A DNA stretch of 64,000 nucleotides from Collinsella sp. AF33-16 (GCF_003475325.1 NZ_QRQC01000001.1:62001-126000); one strand, 5' to 3'; counted from the stretch's first letter, positions 36,021-46,468 are shown. Notes: generated by a model not told the origin, from the sequence alone. Made by a program: numbers and translations.

Positions 36021-36147
36021 GGGTAGCTAATTTGGGACGGGGCTATTTTAGCTACCCTTTGGCTGACGGCGAATGAGTCGGGGTCGGAATACATCTCAAC
36101 CGACATATGGGGGTAGCTAAAATAGCCCCGTCCCAAATTAGCTACCC
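36021..36147. repeat. Large GGGACGGGG-type palindrome between dnaE and SNF2 gene
   Basis: Two perfect 37-base reverse-complement arms (36021-36057 and 36111-36147) around a 53-base loop. Each arm itself ends in the GGTAGCTA/TAGCTACC mini-palindrome, so it can fold at two levels. Confidence 0.92.
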
Positions 36148-36167
36148 TGTGTGGATTGGAGGAAGTG

Positions 36168-39100
36168 ATGGCACAGGGGACGTTTGTGCAGGCGCTCCGG
36201 AAAGAGGCGGCGCTGAGCGGCACCTTTATGAAGGGCCGCTCGCTCATGCTCAACGGCGCCGTGCTGTCGATTGAGGACAGCGGCTTGCGCTTCTCCAAAA
36301 ACGTGACGGTTGAGGGCTCGGTGCGCGGTTCGCGCGGCGACCTGTACAAGACGCACGTGGCGCTCGACATGGACGAGCACGAGGTGATTGACTACGACTG
36401 CGATTGCCCCGCCGCCTATCGTTACCCCGGTATGTGCAAGCACGCTATTGCCACGGCTCTGGCGTATTTGGATGCCAGCGGCGCCGAGCCCGTCGAAGGT
36501 TTGCGCACGCCGGTCCGCACGTTTACGGCGCAGCCGAAACAGCCCGTTCGCACCGCGCCCAAAGCGCCGGCCGTCAACCCCAACTTTCCCTTTCCGGCGC
36601 CCGTCCCCACGAGCCCCAGCCTCATGGCGGCGCTCTCCGATCTTTCGGACGCGCGCATGGATGAGCTGGCGAGCATGCGCCGCAAGCTTGCCGGTGCCGT
36701 TGATCCCGACGCCCCCAAAGCGGCGTTGGAGCCTTCGCTGGTGCCGTACTACAATCCGCTGTTCGCTGACCGCTTTAGCTGGGCGCTCGAGTTCCGCATT
36801 CGCTGCGGTTCGGTGTCCTACGTGGTCAAGGATATCGACGGCATGGCCGACGCCTATGTCCGAGGCGGTACGTTCTCGTACGGCAAGAAGCTCACGTTTG
36901 TCCATACGCCCGAAGCCTTCGAAGACGTGTCGACAAAGCTGCTCAACCTTGTCGTGACGACAGTTGCCTATCTCGATGACATCACAAGCTCGCGTTCGGC
37001 GTCGTACGACTTTGCACGCAGCGGTTTTGTCGCCGAGCGTCAGTTACCGCTGTCCGAGCATAGCATCGTATATGTGCTGGACCTGTTGCGCGGCAAGACT
37101 ATCTCTTTTGAGCCCGCCTGGTCGCGGGGGACGACGACGCATCGCACCTATGACGTGGCGGTTGAGATGCCTCCGGAAGGGGCGGACGAGGCGCTGTCTA
37201 AGCGCCCACCGCTCCTTGCCGCCAAAATCGCGCCGGCGGCTGGTGGCAGCTACGATCTATGCCTGCCGGCCGATGCATACTGCTTTGCTTCGGGCGACGT
37301 TGCCTATCTGGTCGACACCCGCCGTGCGCGCCGTACCGATGTAGCGTTTGCCCAGCATGCGGCGCCGTTTCTATCGCGCTTGCTGCCCTGTCGCACGCCG
37401 GTCCATATCGCCGCCGAGCAGGTGGGGGAGTTCTGTCGTATGGTGCTGCCCATTTTGCGCGACTACACCGACCTTACCGCGCCCGCTGCGCTCGATACCG
37501 TGGCGCCCGAGCCGAGCTTTGCCATGGCGATTGGCGTCGACGATGGGCTCGTGACCTGCAAAGTTACGGTTACCTACGGCGACTGGTCGGCAGATCTCTT
37601 TAGTCTGGGCGCTCCGGGCAGCCCCTTCGAAGAGCGGCGCCCGGGCGTTCCGCCGCGCGACGAGGTGGCGGAGTTTCGCGTTATGGACACGGCGGCCCTG
37701 TACTTCGATTTCCACGAGGGCGGCCTAGCGTTTGAGGAACGCGATGACGAGAGCCTGTTCCACTTGCTGACCGAGGGCCTGTCTGCCCTGTCCGAGTTGG
37801 GCGAGGTCATGCTCAGCGACCGCTTGCGCCAGGTCTCGGTCCGCCCTGCGCCCAAGCTTTCGGTGCGTGCGACCGTCAAGAGTAACCTGCTCGACGTCGA
37901 ACTGGGCGCGAGCGGCCTTTCGGCGGCAGACCTTGCCATCTATCTCGATTCGTACAAGCGTCATCAAACGTTTGCGCGCCTTACGTCCGGCGACATCATT
38001 CGCCTGGACGAGGGCGCCCGAGCCGCGTTTGGTCTCGCCGAGGACCTGGGTGTCGATGCCGTCGACCTGCTCGACGGCGTGTCGCTTCCCGCGTCGAGCA
38101 CCCTGTTCGTCGATAGCATGCTCGCGCGCACGCCCGCGCTCGAGGCCGATCGCGACGCTGCGTTCCGCCGCACCGTCGAGCGCCTGGACACGCTCGGCAA
38201 GATGGACTTTACGGTGCCGGCATCGCTCAAGGCAACGATGCGCGGCTACCAGGTCGACGGATACCAGTGGCTCGGCTCGCTCGAACACCTGGGCCTTGGC
38301 GGCATCTTGGCCGACGACATGGGCCTGGGCAAAACGCTCCAGATGATCGCGCATATCCTGGCGCGCGTGGAGGCGGGGGACACCAAGCCCACGCTCGTGG
38401 TATGCCCGGCCTCACTCGTGTACAACTGGACTGCCGAGCTGGAGCGCTTTGCCCCGTCGCTCGATGTGTGCGCCATTGTGGGCGCCAAGGCTCAACGTCG
38501 TGTACAGATTGCCGGCGTGGCCGAGCATAACGTGGTCGTAACGTCGTATGACCTTATGCGGCGCGATATCGATGAGTACGTCGAGCAGGATTTTGCCCGC
38601 GTGGTGCTCGATGAGGCACAGTACATTAAAAATCCGCTCACGCAGGTGGCGCGCGCTGCCAAGCGCCTGCCTGCCGGCGTGCGCTTTGCCCTGACGGGCA
38701 CGCCCATCGAAAACCGCCTGTCCGAGCTCTGGAGCATCTTCGACTTTTTGATGCCGGGCCTTTTGGGGACGCGCGAGTCGTTTGCCAAGCGCTTTGAGAG
38801 CCCCGTCGAGCATGCCGAGGGCGATAGCGCCGCTCGCCTGCAGGCGCTCGTGTCGCCGTTTGTGCTGCGCCGTGTTAAGGAAGACGTGGTGGCCGACCTG
38901 CCCGAGAAGATCGAGGACACCGTCATGGCACAGCTTACCGGCGAGCAACGCAAGCTCTACCTGGCCAACCAGGACCGCATCGCCCAGCAGGTGCAGCACC
39001 GCGAGGCTGGGGAGTTTAAGAAGGACAAGCTCAAGGTGCTCGCCGAGCTCACCAAGCTGCGCCAGATCTGCTGCGACCCACGTCTACACTACGAGGATTA

Positions 39101-39632
39101 CAAGGCGGGGAGCGCAAAGCTCGATACGTGCATGGAGCTCGTGCACGGCGCACTCGACGGCGGGCATCGCATCCTGTTGTTCAGCCAGTTTACGGGCATG
39201 CTCGATATCATTGGCAAGCGCCTGGCCAAGGAGGATATCGCCTTCCTTAAGCTCACGGGCGCTTCGTCTAAGGAGAGCCGCGCCAAGATGGTCGCGCAGT
39301 TCCAAGCGGGCGAGGTCCCGGTCTTTTTGATTTCGCTCAAGGCTGGCGGCGTGGGCCTTAACCTGACGGCGGCCGACGTGGTCATCCACTACGACCCGTG
39401 GTGGAACGTGGCGGCGCAGGACCAAGCGACCGACCGCGCGCATCGTATTGGCCAGCAACATACCGTGACCGTGTACAAGCTCATCGCCAAGGACACGATC
39501 GAGGAGCGCATCATGCAGATGCAGGAGTCCAAGCGCGACCTGGTCAACAGCGTGCTCGGCGGCGACGGCATCTCGTCGGCGCTGTTTACCCGCGAAGATG
39601 TTCTGGCGCTGCTGGGCGGCGACGGGCGCTAA
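36168..39632 (+). CDS. SWIM zinc-finger SNF2 family helicase
   Basis: DNA translocase of 1154 residues. The N-terminal SWIM zinc finger reads CDCPAAYRYPGMCKHAIA. Residues about 180-650 are a bacterial SNF2-associated region. The motor begins near residue 712 with LADDMGLGKTLQMIA and continues through VLDEAQYIKN, LTGTPIENRLSELWS, LFSQFTGMLDII, AGGVGLNLTAADVVI and DRAHRIGQ. The start at 36168 follows GGAGGA. Such proteins are widespread in Actinobacteria; the partner complex is unknown. Confidence 0.93.
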   Translation: MAQGTFVQALRKEAALSGTFMKGRSLMLNGAVLSIEDSGLRFSKNVTVEGSVRGSRGDLYKTHVALDMDEHEVIDYDCDCPAAYRYPGMCKHAIATALAYLDASGAEPVEGLRTPVRTFTAQPKQPVRTAPKAPAVNPNFPFPAPVPTSPSLMAALSDLSDARMDELASMRRKLAGAVDPDAPKAALEPSLVPYYNPLFADRFSWALEFRIRCGSVSYVVKDIDGMADAYVRGGTFSYGKKLTFVHTPEAFEDVSTKLLNLVVTTVAYLDDITSSRSASYDFARSGFVAERQLPLSEHSIVYVLDLLRGKTISFEPAWSRGTTTHRTYDVAVEMPPEGADEALSKRPPLLAAKIAPAAGGSYDLCLPADAYCFASGDVAYLVDTRRARRTDVAFAQHAAPFLSRLLPCRTPVHIAAEQVGEFCRMVLPILRDYTDLTAPAALDTVAPEPSFAMAIGVDDGLVTCKVTVTYGDWSADLFSLGAPGSPFEERRPGVPPRDEVAEFRVMDTAALYFDFHEGGLAFEERDDESLFHLLTEGLSALSELGEVMLSDRLRQVSVRPAPKLSVRATVKSNLLDVELGASGLSAADLAIYLDSYKRHQTFARLTSGDIIRLDEGARAAFGLAEDLGVDAVDLLDGVSLPASSTLFVDSMLARTPALEADRDAAFRRTVERLDTLGKMDFTVPASLKATMRGYQVDGYQWLGSLEHLGLGGILADDMGLGKTLQMIAHILARVEAGDTKPTLVVCPASLVYNWTAELERFAPSLDVCAIVGAKAQRRVQIAGVAEHNVVVTSYDLMRRDIDEYVEQDFARVVLDEAQYIKNPLTQVARAAKRLPAGVRFALTGTPIENRLSELWSIFDFLMPGLLGTRESFAKRFESPVEHAEGDSAARLQALVSPFVLRRVKEDVVADLPEKIEDTVMAQLTGEQRKLYLANQDRIAQQVQHREAGEFKKDKLKVLAELTKLRQICCDPRLHYEDYKAGSAKLDTCMELVHGALDGGHRILLFSQFTGMLDIIGKRLAKEDIAFLKLTGASSKESRAKMVAQFQAGEVPVFLISLKAGGVGLNLTAADVVIHYDPWWNVAAQDQATDRAHRIGQQHTVTVYKLIAKDTIEERIMQMQESKRDLVNSVLGGDGISSALFTREDVLALLGGDGR

Positions 39633-39782
39633 CCCGCTCGGGTGGGGCCGCCAGGGCGGATAGCGCACGCTGCCCCATCGTCCCCGCCCGTTATGTGTTC
39701 ATTTGCAATGCCGTGGATGGTTTGTCTGCCTTTGGGCATAAGAACCATCAAGAACATTGGCACGTCAGCAAAGGAGAACATC

Positions 39783-40145
39783 ATGGCGAAATTCTTTAAG
39801 GACCCCGACGGTAAGCTCATTGCCGCCCTTGGCAACGACGTTGCAACCCCTGCCGGTTGCACGGAACTGACCGCAAACACTGAGGACGCGGCGCACGAGA
39901 AGCACGTGCCTGTTGTCGAGACCGAGCGCGACGGTCACGTGATTCGCGCACGCGTTGGCTCGGTCGAGCACCCCAGCCTGCCCGAGCACTATATTGAGTG
40001 GATCGCCCTTGAGGCCGAGGGCCGCTTAGAGGTCCATTACCTTGAGCCCGGCATGAAGCCCGCGACGTTTTTCGCGGGCGGCTCCAAGACCGGTACCGTC
40101 TATGCCTATTGCAACCTGCACGGGCTGTGGTCCGCGACGTTCTAG
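39783..40145 (+). CDS. Superoxide reductase (desulfoferrodoxin/neelaredoxin family)
   Basis: Reduces superoxide to peroxide in anaerobes, 120 residues. The catalytic iron site is complete: EKHVPV with the Glu/Lys pair, histidines in EHPSLPEHYIEWI, and YCNLHGLW near the C-terminus providing Cys and His. The N-terminal desulforedoxin centre with four cysteines is missing; only one cysteine (AGCTEL) remains in that linker. AGGAGAAC precedes the ATG. Electrons would come from rubredoxin or a similar carrier, not seen here. Confidence 0.92.
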   Translation: MAKFFKDPDGKLIAALGNDVATPAGCTELTANTEDAAHEKHVPVVETERDGHVIRARVGSVEHPSLPEHYIEWIALEAEGRLEVHYLEPGMKPATFFAGGSKTGTVYAYCNLHGLWSATF

Positions 40146-40192
40146 GAGCGCGCCCCCGCTCGGGGTATCATAGCTAGCATATGCACATGCGA

Positions 40193-40224
40193 GCGCCGGC
40201 TGCATTATGCGGCCGGCGCTTTTA
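40193..40224 (+). terminator. Terminator after superoxide reductase gene
   Basis: GCGCCGGC pairs with GCCGGCGC, followed by TTTTA. Confidence 0.75.
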
Positions 40225-40262
40225 CTACGACAACGATGGTTTACGACGGAAAGGGCTGAGCC

Positions 40263-42248
40263 ATGAAGCTCGCGCTTGCACAGATCGATATGCGCCTGGG
40301 TGATATTGAGGGCATTTGCGGCCGCATCGAGGACCAGGCTCGTCTGGCCCACGAGCGCGGGGCGCGCGTGCTGTGCGTTCCGGCTCCGCTCTTTATGGGC
40401 GCCATGCCCGGGGGCCTGGTGGGCACTGCCGACTTTGAGCACGACATGCTTGCCGGCTTGACTGGTGTCGCCGAGCGTATCCAGGAGCTTGACATGATCT
40501 GCATCGTGCCCGCGGCGGTTTCGTTTGAGGGCCAGCCGCTGCTCGACTACATGATGCTCAAGGACGGTCATGTGGTGCCGGCGCGTTCGAGCATTGCCCT
40601 GCAGCGTGGCGAGAACAACGACACGCGTTGGGCGCCGCCGGTGTTCGACGTGGATGGCGTGCGCATCGCCGTGATTTTTGACTTGGACCGCGAGCTCGAG
40701 ATGTTGCCGACCGGTGTTGACCTCATTGCGTATTTCCAATTCAACGCGTTTGACATGACCGACCGCGAGACTACTGCCATTGCCGCCGTTCGCAGCGGCG
40801 CCTACCGCAAGATCGCATCCAGGCGCAGCGTGTGGTTTGCCTGCATGGCGCCGGTCGGTGCCTATGACGAGTCGGTGTATACCGGCGGTTCGTTTGTGCT
40901 CGACGACTGCGGTCGCGTGGTGGCCCAGGCGCCGTGTTTTGAGGAGAGCCTGCTGGTTCAGGAGATTCAGCGCGGCGTGATGCTCGATGCCCTGGAAGAT
41001 CACGAACTGCCCGAGTTCCGTTCCGAGGAGTGGCTGTGGCAGGCGCTGGTGCTCGCCGTGCGCGACAACGCCCGGGCCCACGGTGCGTCGCGCGCCGTGG
41101 TGGCACTCGAGGGCGACTTGCCGTCGTCCCTGCTGGCGGCGCTGGCCGTCGACGCTCTGGGCCCACGTAATGTGATTGGCCTGGTGCTGGGGCGCAACCG
41201 CATCTTTACGCCGGCGCAGGAGGAGGCCGAGGCTGCTCGCTGTGCCGCCGTTCGCGCCATTGCCGAGCGCCTGCATATTCGCACGGTTGAGCGCGATGCG
41301 CCGGATGCCGCGCGCGCGCTCGACCGCGATGTGTCGGCGGGCGACGCCGAGCGCCTGCGCTCTCGCACGCTGGGCCTCATGCTGGAGGACACGGCGCTCG
41401 AGTTGGGTGCGATGGCGCTGAGCCCGCTGTCCAAAACCGAGTACGCACTGGCGGCGCCGGCGCTTTGCGGCGGCTACCAGGGCGATTATGCGCCCTTTGG
41501 CGATGTGTACCTGTCGACGCTTGAGTTTGTGGCGCGCGTGCGCAACCGCACGTCTGCCGTGGTGCCCCAAGAGCTCGTGACGCTCAACGCGGTGGAAGAT
41601 TGTATGGAGCGAGTGCTGGCGCAGGCGCTCTCGACGCTCGACGGTCCGGTCGATATGCTCGACCGCGCGGCACAGCTGCTCGGCGGGGTCGAGCCGGGTG
41701 AGATCGATGGCGCGCTTGAGGCGCACGTGGACCGCAATCGATCTTTCGACGACATCCCGATGGCCGCTGGCAAGCCTGAGGCCTGCTCGCTGCTGCTGAT
41801 GCTCGTTCGACAGGGTGAGGCTGCCCGCCGCATGTTGCCGACGGCGCCGATCGTTTCGTCCCGTTCGTTTGCCGAGCGCTCCTGGCCGTACATGCTCGCG
41901 TGGTCCGACCTGGGGCTTAACGGCAAGGAGCGTATGACGGTCGATTCGCTGGCGCGCGCCGAGGTGCGCCGTTTTGCTGACGAGGATACTAGTGAGCGCG
42001 TGCGAAACGAGATGATGGGCGTGCTGGGCGAGCTACTGGGTATTTCGCCCGAACAAATGGAGGAGTTGCGCTCTGAAGACGGTCAGCGTCGTTTACACGA
42101 GGGAATGAAAAAGTTCGAGGGCGAGGTTCAGGACGCCATCGATAAGATGATGGGCGGCCAGGGTGGCCCGCAGGGTGGGCCCCAGGGTGGCCCGATGCCG
42201 CATCCGCCGGTTGATCCCCGACAGTTCCCATTCTTCTCGCAGAACTAA
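40263..42248 (+). CDS. NAD-synthetase-like protein with degenerate active sites
   Basis: 661 residues that follow the two-domain plan of glutamine-dependent NAD synthetase. The N-terminal half is nitrilase-like (KLALAQIDMRLGDIEG; YTGGSFVLDDCGRVVA), and the C-terminal half resembles the synthetase (PLSKTEYALA...GDYAPFGDVYLSTLEF). Key residues seem lost: the nitrilase cysteine position reads AVIFDLDRE instead of the usual ICED-type motif, the glutamate region reads VPAPLF, and the PP-loop SGGxDSS reads EGDLPSSLL. The C-terminus ends in a Gly/Gln/Pro repeat (GGQGGPQGGPQGG). Probably a pseudoenzyme of unknown role. It sits as a single gene between the superoxide reductase and ruvC. Confidence 0.7.
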   Translation: MKLALAQIDMRLGDIEGICGRIEDQARLAHERGARVLCVPAPLFMGAMPGGLVGTADFEHDMLAGLTGVAERIQELDMICIVPAAVSFEGQPLLDYMMLKDGHVVPARSSIALQRGENNDTRWAPPVFDVDGVRIAVIFDLDRELEMLPTGVDLIAYFQFNAFDMTDRETTAIAAVRSGAYRKIASRRSVWFACMAPVGAYDESVYTGGSFVLDDCGRVVAQAPCFEESLLVQEIQRGVMLDALEDHELPEFRSEEWLWQALVLAVRDNARAHGASRAVVALEGDLPSSLLAALAVDALGPRNVIGLVLGRNRIFTPAQEEAEAARCAAVRAIAERLHIRTVERDAPDAARALDRDVSAGDAERLRSRTLGLMLEDTALELGAMALSPLSKTEYALAAPALCGGYQGDYAPFGDVYLSTLEFVARVRNRTSAVVPQELVTLNAVEDCMERVLAQALSTLDGPVDMLDRAAQLLGGVEPGEIDGALEAHVDRNRSFDDIPMAAGKPEACSLLLMLVRQGEAARRMLPTAPIVSSRSFAERSWPYMLAWSDLGLNGKERMTVDSLARAEVRRFADEDTSERVRNEMMGVLGELLGISPEQMEELRSEDGQRRLHEGMKKFEGEVQDAIDKMMGGQGGPQGGPQGGPMPHPPVDPRQFPFFSQN

Positions 42249-42317
42249 ACTGGGGATGGGATTCGCTCTCAACCCCGATACTTCAACTAAGCATCTTGAC
42301 CCCGTTGTGTTATTCTA

Positions 42318-42329
42318 GAACAGACGTTC
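42318..42329 (+). promoter_or_regulatory. LexA (SOS) box upstream of ruvCAB
   Basis: GAACAGACGTTC matches the Gram-positive LexA consensus GAAC-N4-GTTC, including the purine/pyrimidine pattern of the spacer, 57 bases before ruvC. A TTGACC -35-like hexamer lies at 42296-42301, so the box falls in the promoter. Confidence 0.8.
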
Positions 42330-42385
42330 GTGAGTAGTGCGCGGGGCCTTGCCTTGCGCTTGGTAAAAGACGAGGGGAGGTTGGC

Positions 42386-42907
42386 TTGGTTATTTTAGGC
42401 ATTGACCCCGGTTTGGCTCATACGGGTTGGGGGATTATCGAGGAGCGGCGTGGCGAGGTTCGCTGCCGTGCCTATGGCTGCATCGAGACCAGCGCGGGTA
42501 GTCCGCTCGCGGTGCGCCTGTCGCATATCGCCCGCGACCTCAAGGGTGTCGTGGAGCGCTATCGACCCGATACCGCTGCTATCGAGAGCATTTACTTTGG
42601 CGCCAACGTTCGCTCGGCCATCCCTACGGCGCATGCCCGCGGCGCTGCGCTTGTGGCGCTTTCGGAGTGCGCGCTCGAGATCGGCGAGTACACGCCCATG
42701 CAGATCAAACAGGCTGTGGTGGGTACCGGCGCCGCGGACAAGCGGCAGGTCGCCTACATGGTACGCACGCTAACGCAGCTCGACCACGACCCGCATCCCG
42801 ACCATGCCGCCGATGCCCTGGCCTGTGCCATCTGCCACGTAAACCTCAGCCGCACCCGGGCGCTTACCGGCGGCGAGTTCTATCAACAGAGAGGAACCGG
42901 ATACTGA
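42386..42907 (+). CDS. ruvC: Holliday junction resolvase RuvC
   Basis: 173-residue endonuclease that cuts Holliday junctions. The acidic catalytic residues are in LGIDPGLAHTG (N-terminal Asp), AIESIYFG and the C-terminal HPDHAADALACA. The start is TTG at 42386, with GAGGGGAGG five bases upstream and the family-typical VILGIDPG directly after it. The stop overlaps the ruvA start by one base. SOS control is likely through the upstream LexA box. Confidence 0.95.
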   Translation: MVILGIDPGLAHTGWGIIEERRGEVRCRAYGCIETSAGSPLAVRLSHIARDLKGVVERYRPDTAAIESIYFGANVRSAIPTAHARGAALVALSECALEIGEYTPMQIKQAVVGTGAADKRQVAYMVRTLTQLDHDPHPDHAADALACAICHVNLSRTRALTGGEFYQQRGTGY

Positions 42908-43527
42908 TGATTTCCCAGCTCCACGGAACGCTTGTCGAGGCCACGATGAGCTCTGCTGTCGTCGATGTGTCGGGCGTTGGCTTTGAGCTCGGCATCTCGG
43001 GCAGCACTGCGGCCACGTTGCCGACGCCCGGCGGCGAGGTCCGCCTCTACACGCGTATGCAGGTGCGCGAGGACGCCATGACACTTTTCGGTTTTTCCTC
43101 TAAGGATGAGCGCACGATGTTCGATCGGCTCGTGTTCGTCTCGGGCGTTGGCCCGCGCTTGGCGCTCGCCGTGCTTTCCACCTATACCGTGGGGCAATTG
43201 TATTCGCTGGTGATGGCCGAGGACGACAAGGGCATGGCCAAGGTGCCCGGTGTGGGCAAAAAGACAGCTCAGCGTCTGATCCTGGAGCTCAAGAGCACCT
43301 TTGCCAAGGACAAGGGCTTTGTGCCGGTCGACGTGATTCCCGGCCAGGTTGCGATGCCCGTGCCCGCTGCCGCTCCCTCGGCCATCGATGACGCCCGTGC
43401 GGCGCTCCTTTCCATGGGCTTTAGCCCGCAGGAGACCGATGTTGCCCTGAGCGGGTATGATGGGCAGGATATGCGTGTCGAGGATTTGCTCGGCGCGGCG
43501 CTTAAGCGACTCGGAATGGATGCGTGA
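42907..43527 (+). CDS. ruvA: Holliday junction branch-migration protein RuvA
   Basis: 206 residues. Domain I starts [12 protein letters not shown]; helix-hairpin-helix motifs appear in [15 protein letters not shown] and [17 protein letters not shown]; the C-terminal domain III ([14 protein letters not shown]) contacts RuvB. Start and stop each overlap the neighbouring ruv gene (TGATG), showing translational coupling. Confidence 0.96.
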   Translation: MISQLHGTLVEATMSSAVVDVSGVGFELGISGSTAATLPTPGGEVRLYTRMQVREDAMTLFGFSSKDERTMFDRLVFVSGVGPRLALAVLSTYTVGQLYSLVMAEDDKGMAKVPGVGKKTAQRLILELKSTFAKDKGFVPVDVIPGQVAMPVPAAAPSAIDDARAALLSMGFSPQETDVALSGYDGQDMRVEDLLGAALKRLGMDA

Positions 43528-44594
43528 TGTGGGAAGCCGATGACTCTCAGGACCTGTGGGCGACGCCCGGCAACTCGCCGGCGGCATCCATGGCGCACGG
43601 CGAGCGCATGGTGGGCTCGGAGCTGACGGCCGAGGACCTCGATGTCGATCGCACTTTGCGCCCCCAGCGCCTGGACGATTACTGCGGCCAGGAGCATATC
43701 AAGCAGAGCCTGCGCGTGTTGATCGAAGCGGCGCAGAGCCGTGGCGAGACGCTCGACCACGTGATCTTCTCGGGCCCTCCGGGTCTGGGCAAGACCACGC
43801 TGGCTACGGTTATCGCCAACGAGCTGGGCGCTCAGATCAAGACCACGAGTGGCCCTGCCATCGCGCGCACCGGCGACCTGGCAGCCATCCTTACTAACTT
43901 GCAGCCGGGTGATGTGCTGTTTATCGACGAGATCCACCGCCTCAACCGTTCGGTCGAGGAGGTCCTGTACCCCGCGATGGAGGACTTTGCCCTCGATATC
44001 GTGATTGGCAAGGGTCCGGCGGCGCGCTCGATTCGCCTGGATATCCCCAAGTTTACGCTGGTGGCGGCAACGACCCGCTCGGGTATGCTGACTGGCCCGC
44101 TGCGCGATCGCTTTGGCATTTCATATCGCCTGGATTACTACACGGTCGAAGAACTCGCGCAGATTGTGACGCGCTCGGCGTCCATCCTGGGTGTGACAAT
44201 AGACCATCCGAGCGCGCTCGAGATCGGCTCGCGCTCGCGTGGCACGCCGCGCTTGGCTAACCGTTTGCTCAAGCGCGTGCGCGACTATGCGCAGGTGCGT
44301 GGCAACGGTCCCATTGAGCTTGGTATTTGCCGTCAGGCGCTCGAGTTCTTCGAGATCGATGAGCTTGGTCTGGACTGGATGGATATTCGCATTTTGGAGA
44401 CACTCGCTAAGACGTTCTCCGGACGTGCCGTGGGCCTGACAACGCTTGCCAGCGCTGTGGGCGAGGACCCGGGAACGCTCGAGGATGTCTATGAGCCCTA
44501 TCTGCTGCAGTGCGGGTTGATGATTCGCACGCCCCAGGGCCGTCAGGCAACCCTGCGCACCTTTGAGCACCTGGGGATTGAACCTACCGTTTAG
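43527..44594 (+). CDS. ruvB: Holliday junction helicase RuvB
   Basis: AAA+ motor of 355 residues that drives branch migration with RuvA. Walker A is [12 protein letters not shown], Walker [11 protein letters not shown], sensor 1 [19 protein letters not shown], and the C-terminal winged helix includes [24 protein letters not shown]. The N-terminus is about 25 residues longer than the minimal form. Third gene of ruvCAB. Confidence 0.97.
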   Translation: MWEADDSQDLWATPGNSPAASMAHGERMVGSELTAEDLDVDRTLRPQRLDDYCGQEHIKQSLRVLIEAAQSRGETLDHVIFSGPPGLGKTTLATVIANELGAQIKTTSGPAIARTGDLAAILTNLQPGDVLFIDEIHRLNRSVEEVLYPAMEDFALDIVIGKGPAARSIRLDIPKFTLVAATTRSGMLTGPLRDRFGISYRLDYYTVEELAQIVTRSASILGVTIDHPSALEIGSRSRGTPRLANRLLKRVRDYAQVRGNGPIELGICRQALEFFEIDELGLDWMDIRILETLAKTFSGRAVGLTTLASAVGEDPGTLEDVYEPYLLQCGLMIRTPQGRQATLRTFEHLGIEPTV

Positions 44595-44738
44595 GGCGCT
44601 TTGTTTTGGCGGGCTGTTGGGCTATCGCCGGGCATCGAGTAAACATATCGCCGTTCATCGGTTATGGGCGTTTTACTATTGCGCACCCGTGCTATGCTGA
44701 ATTGGTCTTTTTCTCATTCGGTAACGAAAGGACCGCCC

Positions 44739-46406
44739 ATGCCTACTGACATCGAAATCGCACGTTCTGTCACGCCGTTGCCTATTACCGAGGTGGCCAA
44801 GAACGCCGGCGTCGACGTTAAGCACCTTATTCCGTACGGCTTCGACAAGGCTAAGGTCGACTATTCACTGCTCAACGAGCCGACCGATCACCAGGCCAAG
44901 CTCGTCCTCGTGACCGCTATCAACCCAACGCCTGCGGGCGAGGGCAAGACCACCACGACCATCGGTCTGGCCGATGGCCTGCGTCGTCGCGGCGTCAAGA
45001 GTGCCGTGGCCCTGCGCGAGCCTTCGCTCGGCCCCGTCTTTGGTGTTAAGGGCGGTGCTGCCGGCGGCGGCTGGGCTCAGGTGATCCCCATGGAGGATAT
45101 CAACCTGCACTTTACCGGCGACTTCCATGCCATCGGTGCTGCCAACAACCTGCTGGCCGCCATGCTTGATAACCACATCCAGCAGGGCAACCAGCTTGGC
45201 ATCGACGTTAAACGCATCACTTGGAAGCGCGTCGTCGATATGAACGACCGTCAGCTGCGCCACGTCATCGACGGTATTGGCGGTAAGGCCCAGGGCGTGC
45301 CGCGCGAGGACGGCTTCGATATCACCGTCGCCTCCGAGGTCATGGCAATCCTGTGCCTGTCTACGAGTATCAGCGACCTCAAGGAGCGCCTGGGCGAGAT
45401 CGTCGTCGGCTACAGCTTTGCCGGCGAGCCCGTCCGTGCCCGCGACCTTAAGGCCCAGGGTGCCATGGCCGCGTTGCTTAAGGACGCGCTCAAGCCCAAC
45501 CTGGTGCAAACGCTCGAGGGCACGCCCGCGTTTGTCCACGGCGGTCCCTTCGCCAACATCGCCCACGGCTGCAACTCTATCATGGCCACGCGTATGGCGA
45601 TGCGCTTTGGCGATGTCGCCATTACCGAGGCCGGCTTCGGTGCCGATCTGGGTGCCGAGAAGTTCCTCGACATCAAGTGCCGTATGACGGGCGTTCGCCC
45701 CAGCGCCGTCGTGGTCGTCGCGACCGCTCGTGCGCTGAAGTACAACGGTGGCGTCGCCAAGGCCGACCTCAACGAGGAGAACCTCGAGGCACTCAAGGCC
45801 GGCATGCCCAACCTGCTGCGTCACGTCGACAACATCCAGAACGTTTATGGTCTGCCCTGCGTGGTCGCCATCAACCGCTTCCCGACGGACACCGAGGCCG
45901 AGCTTGCGCTCATCGAGTCCGAGTGCCAGAAGCTCGGCGTCAACGTTAAGCTTTCCGAGGTCTGGGCCAAGGGCGGCGAGGGCGCGCTCGAGCTTGCCGA
46001 TGAGGTCATGCGTCTGATTGAGCAGCCGAGCGAGCTCAAGTTTGCCTATGAGGACGGCGCCGATGTCGCCGACGCTCTTGAGGCCATTGCCACCAAGGTC
46101 TACCGCGCCGATGGCGTTGACTTTACGCCGGCCGCCAAGCGCCAGCTCGCCGAGCTGCGCGAGAACGGCTTTGGCAACCTGCCGGTGTGCGTGGCCAAGA
46201 CGCAGTACAGCTTTAGCGACAACGCCAAGGCCCTGGGCGCTCCCGAGAACTTCCGCATCACGGTGCGTGAGCTCAAGGTTTCCGCCGGTGCCCACTTTGT
46301 GGTCGCACTGACCGGCAGTGTTCTGACCATGCCGGGCCTGCCCAAGGTCCCCGCGGCTGAGAACATCGACGTCGACAACGACGGCAACATCACCGGCCTG
46401 TTCTAA
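44739..46406 (+). CDS. fhs: Formate-tetrahydrofolate ligase
   Basis: Makes 10-formyl-THF from formate, ATP and THF, 555 residues. The ATP-binding loop is [18 protein letters not shown]. Other signatures are [19 protein letters not shown] and the [18 protein letters not shown] type segment, split here as [17 protein letters not shown] precedes the ATG at 44739. A TATGCT hexamer lies about 40 bases upstream. It is a single-gene unit with its own terminator and links one-carbon metabolism to formate. Confidence 0.97.
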   Translation: MPTDIEIARSVTPLPITEVAKNAGVDVKHLIPYGFDKAKVDYSLLNEPTDHQAKLVLVTAINPTPAGEGKTTTTIGLADGLRRRGVKSAVALREPSLGPVFGVKGGAAGGGWAQVIPMEDINLHFTGDFHAIGAANNLLAAMLDNHIQQGNQLGIDVKRITWKRVVDMNDRQLRHVIDGIGGKAQGVPREDGFDITVASEVMAILCLSTSISDLKERLGEIVVGYSFAGEPVRARDLKAQGAMAALLKDALKPNLVQTLEGTPAFVHGGPFANIAHGCNSIMATRMAMRFGDVAITEAGFGADLGAEKFLDIKCRMTGVRPSAVVVVATARALKYNGGVAKADLNEENLEALKAGMPNLLRHVDNIQNVYGLPCVVAINRFPTDTEAELALIESECQKLGVNVKLSEVWAKGGEGALELADEVMRLIEQPSELKFAYEDGADVADALEAIATKVYRADGVDFTPAAKRQLAELRENGFGNLPVCVAKTQYSFSDNAKALGAPENFRITVRELKVSAGAHFVVALTGSVLTMPGLPKVPAAENIDVDNDGNITGLF

Positions 46407-46431
46407 GCTTGTTGCCCATAGCTGCTTGCCC

Positions 46432-46468
46432 GCCCCGTCGCGCCTACCAAGGCCCGGCGGGGCTTTTG
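46432..46468 (+). terminator. Terminator after fhs
   Basis: GCCCCGTCG pairs with CGGCGGGGC (one G-U) and is followed by TTTTGTTTT. Confidence 0.8.

Noticed and set aside
44595..44738. A ZTP or other one-carbon riboswitch ahead of fhs
   Set aside because: The gap is only 144 bases and lacks the conserved ZTP aptamer blocks.
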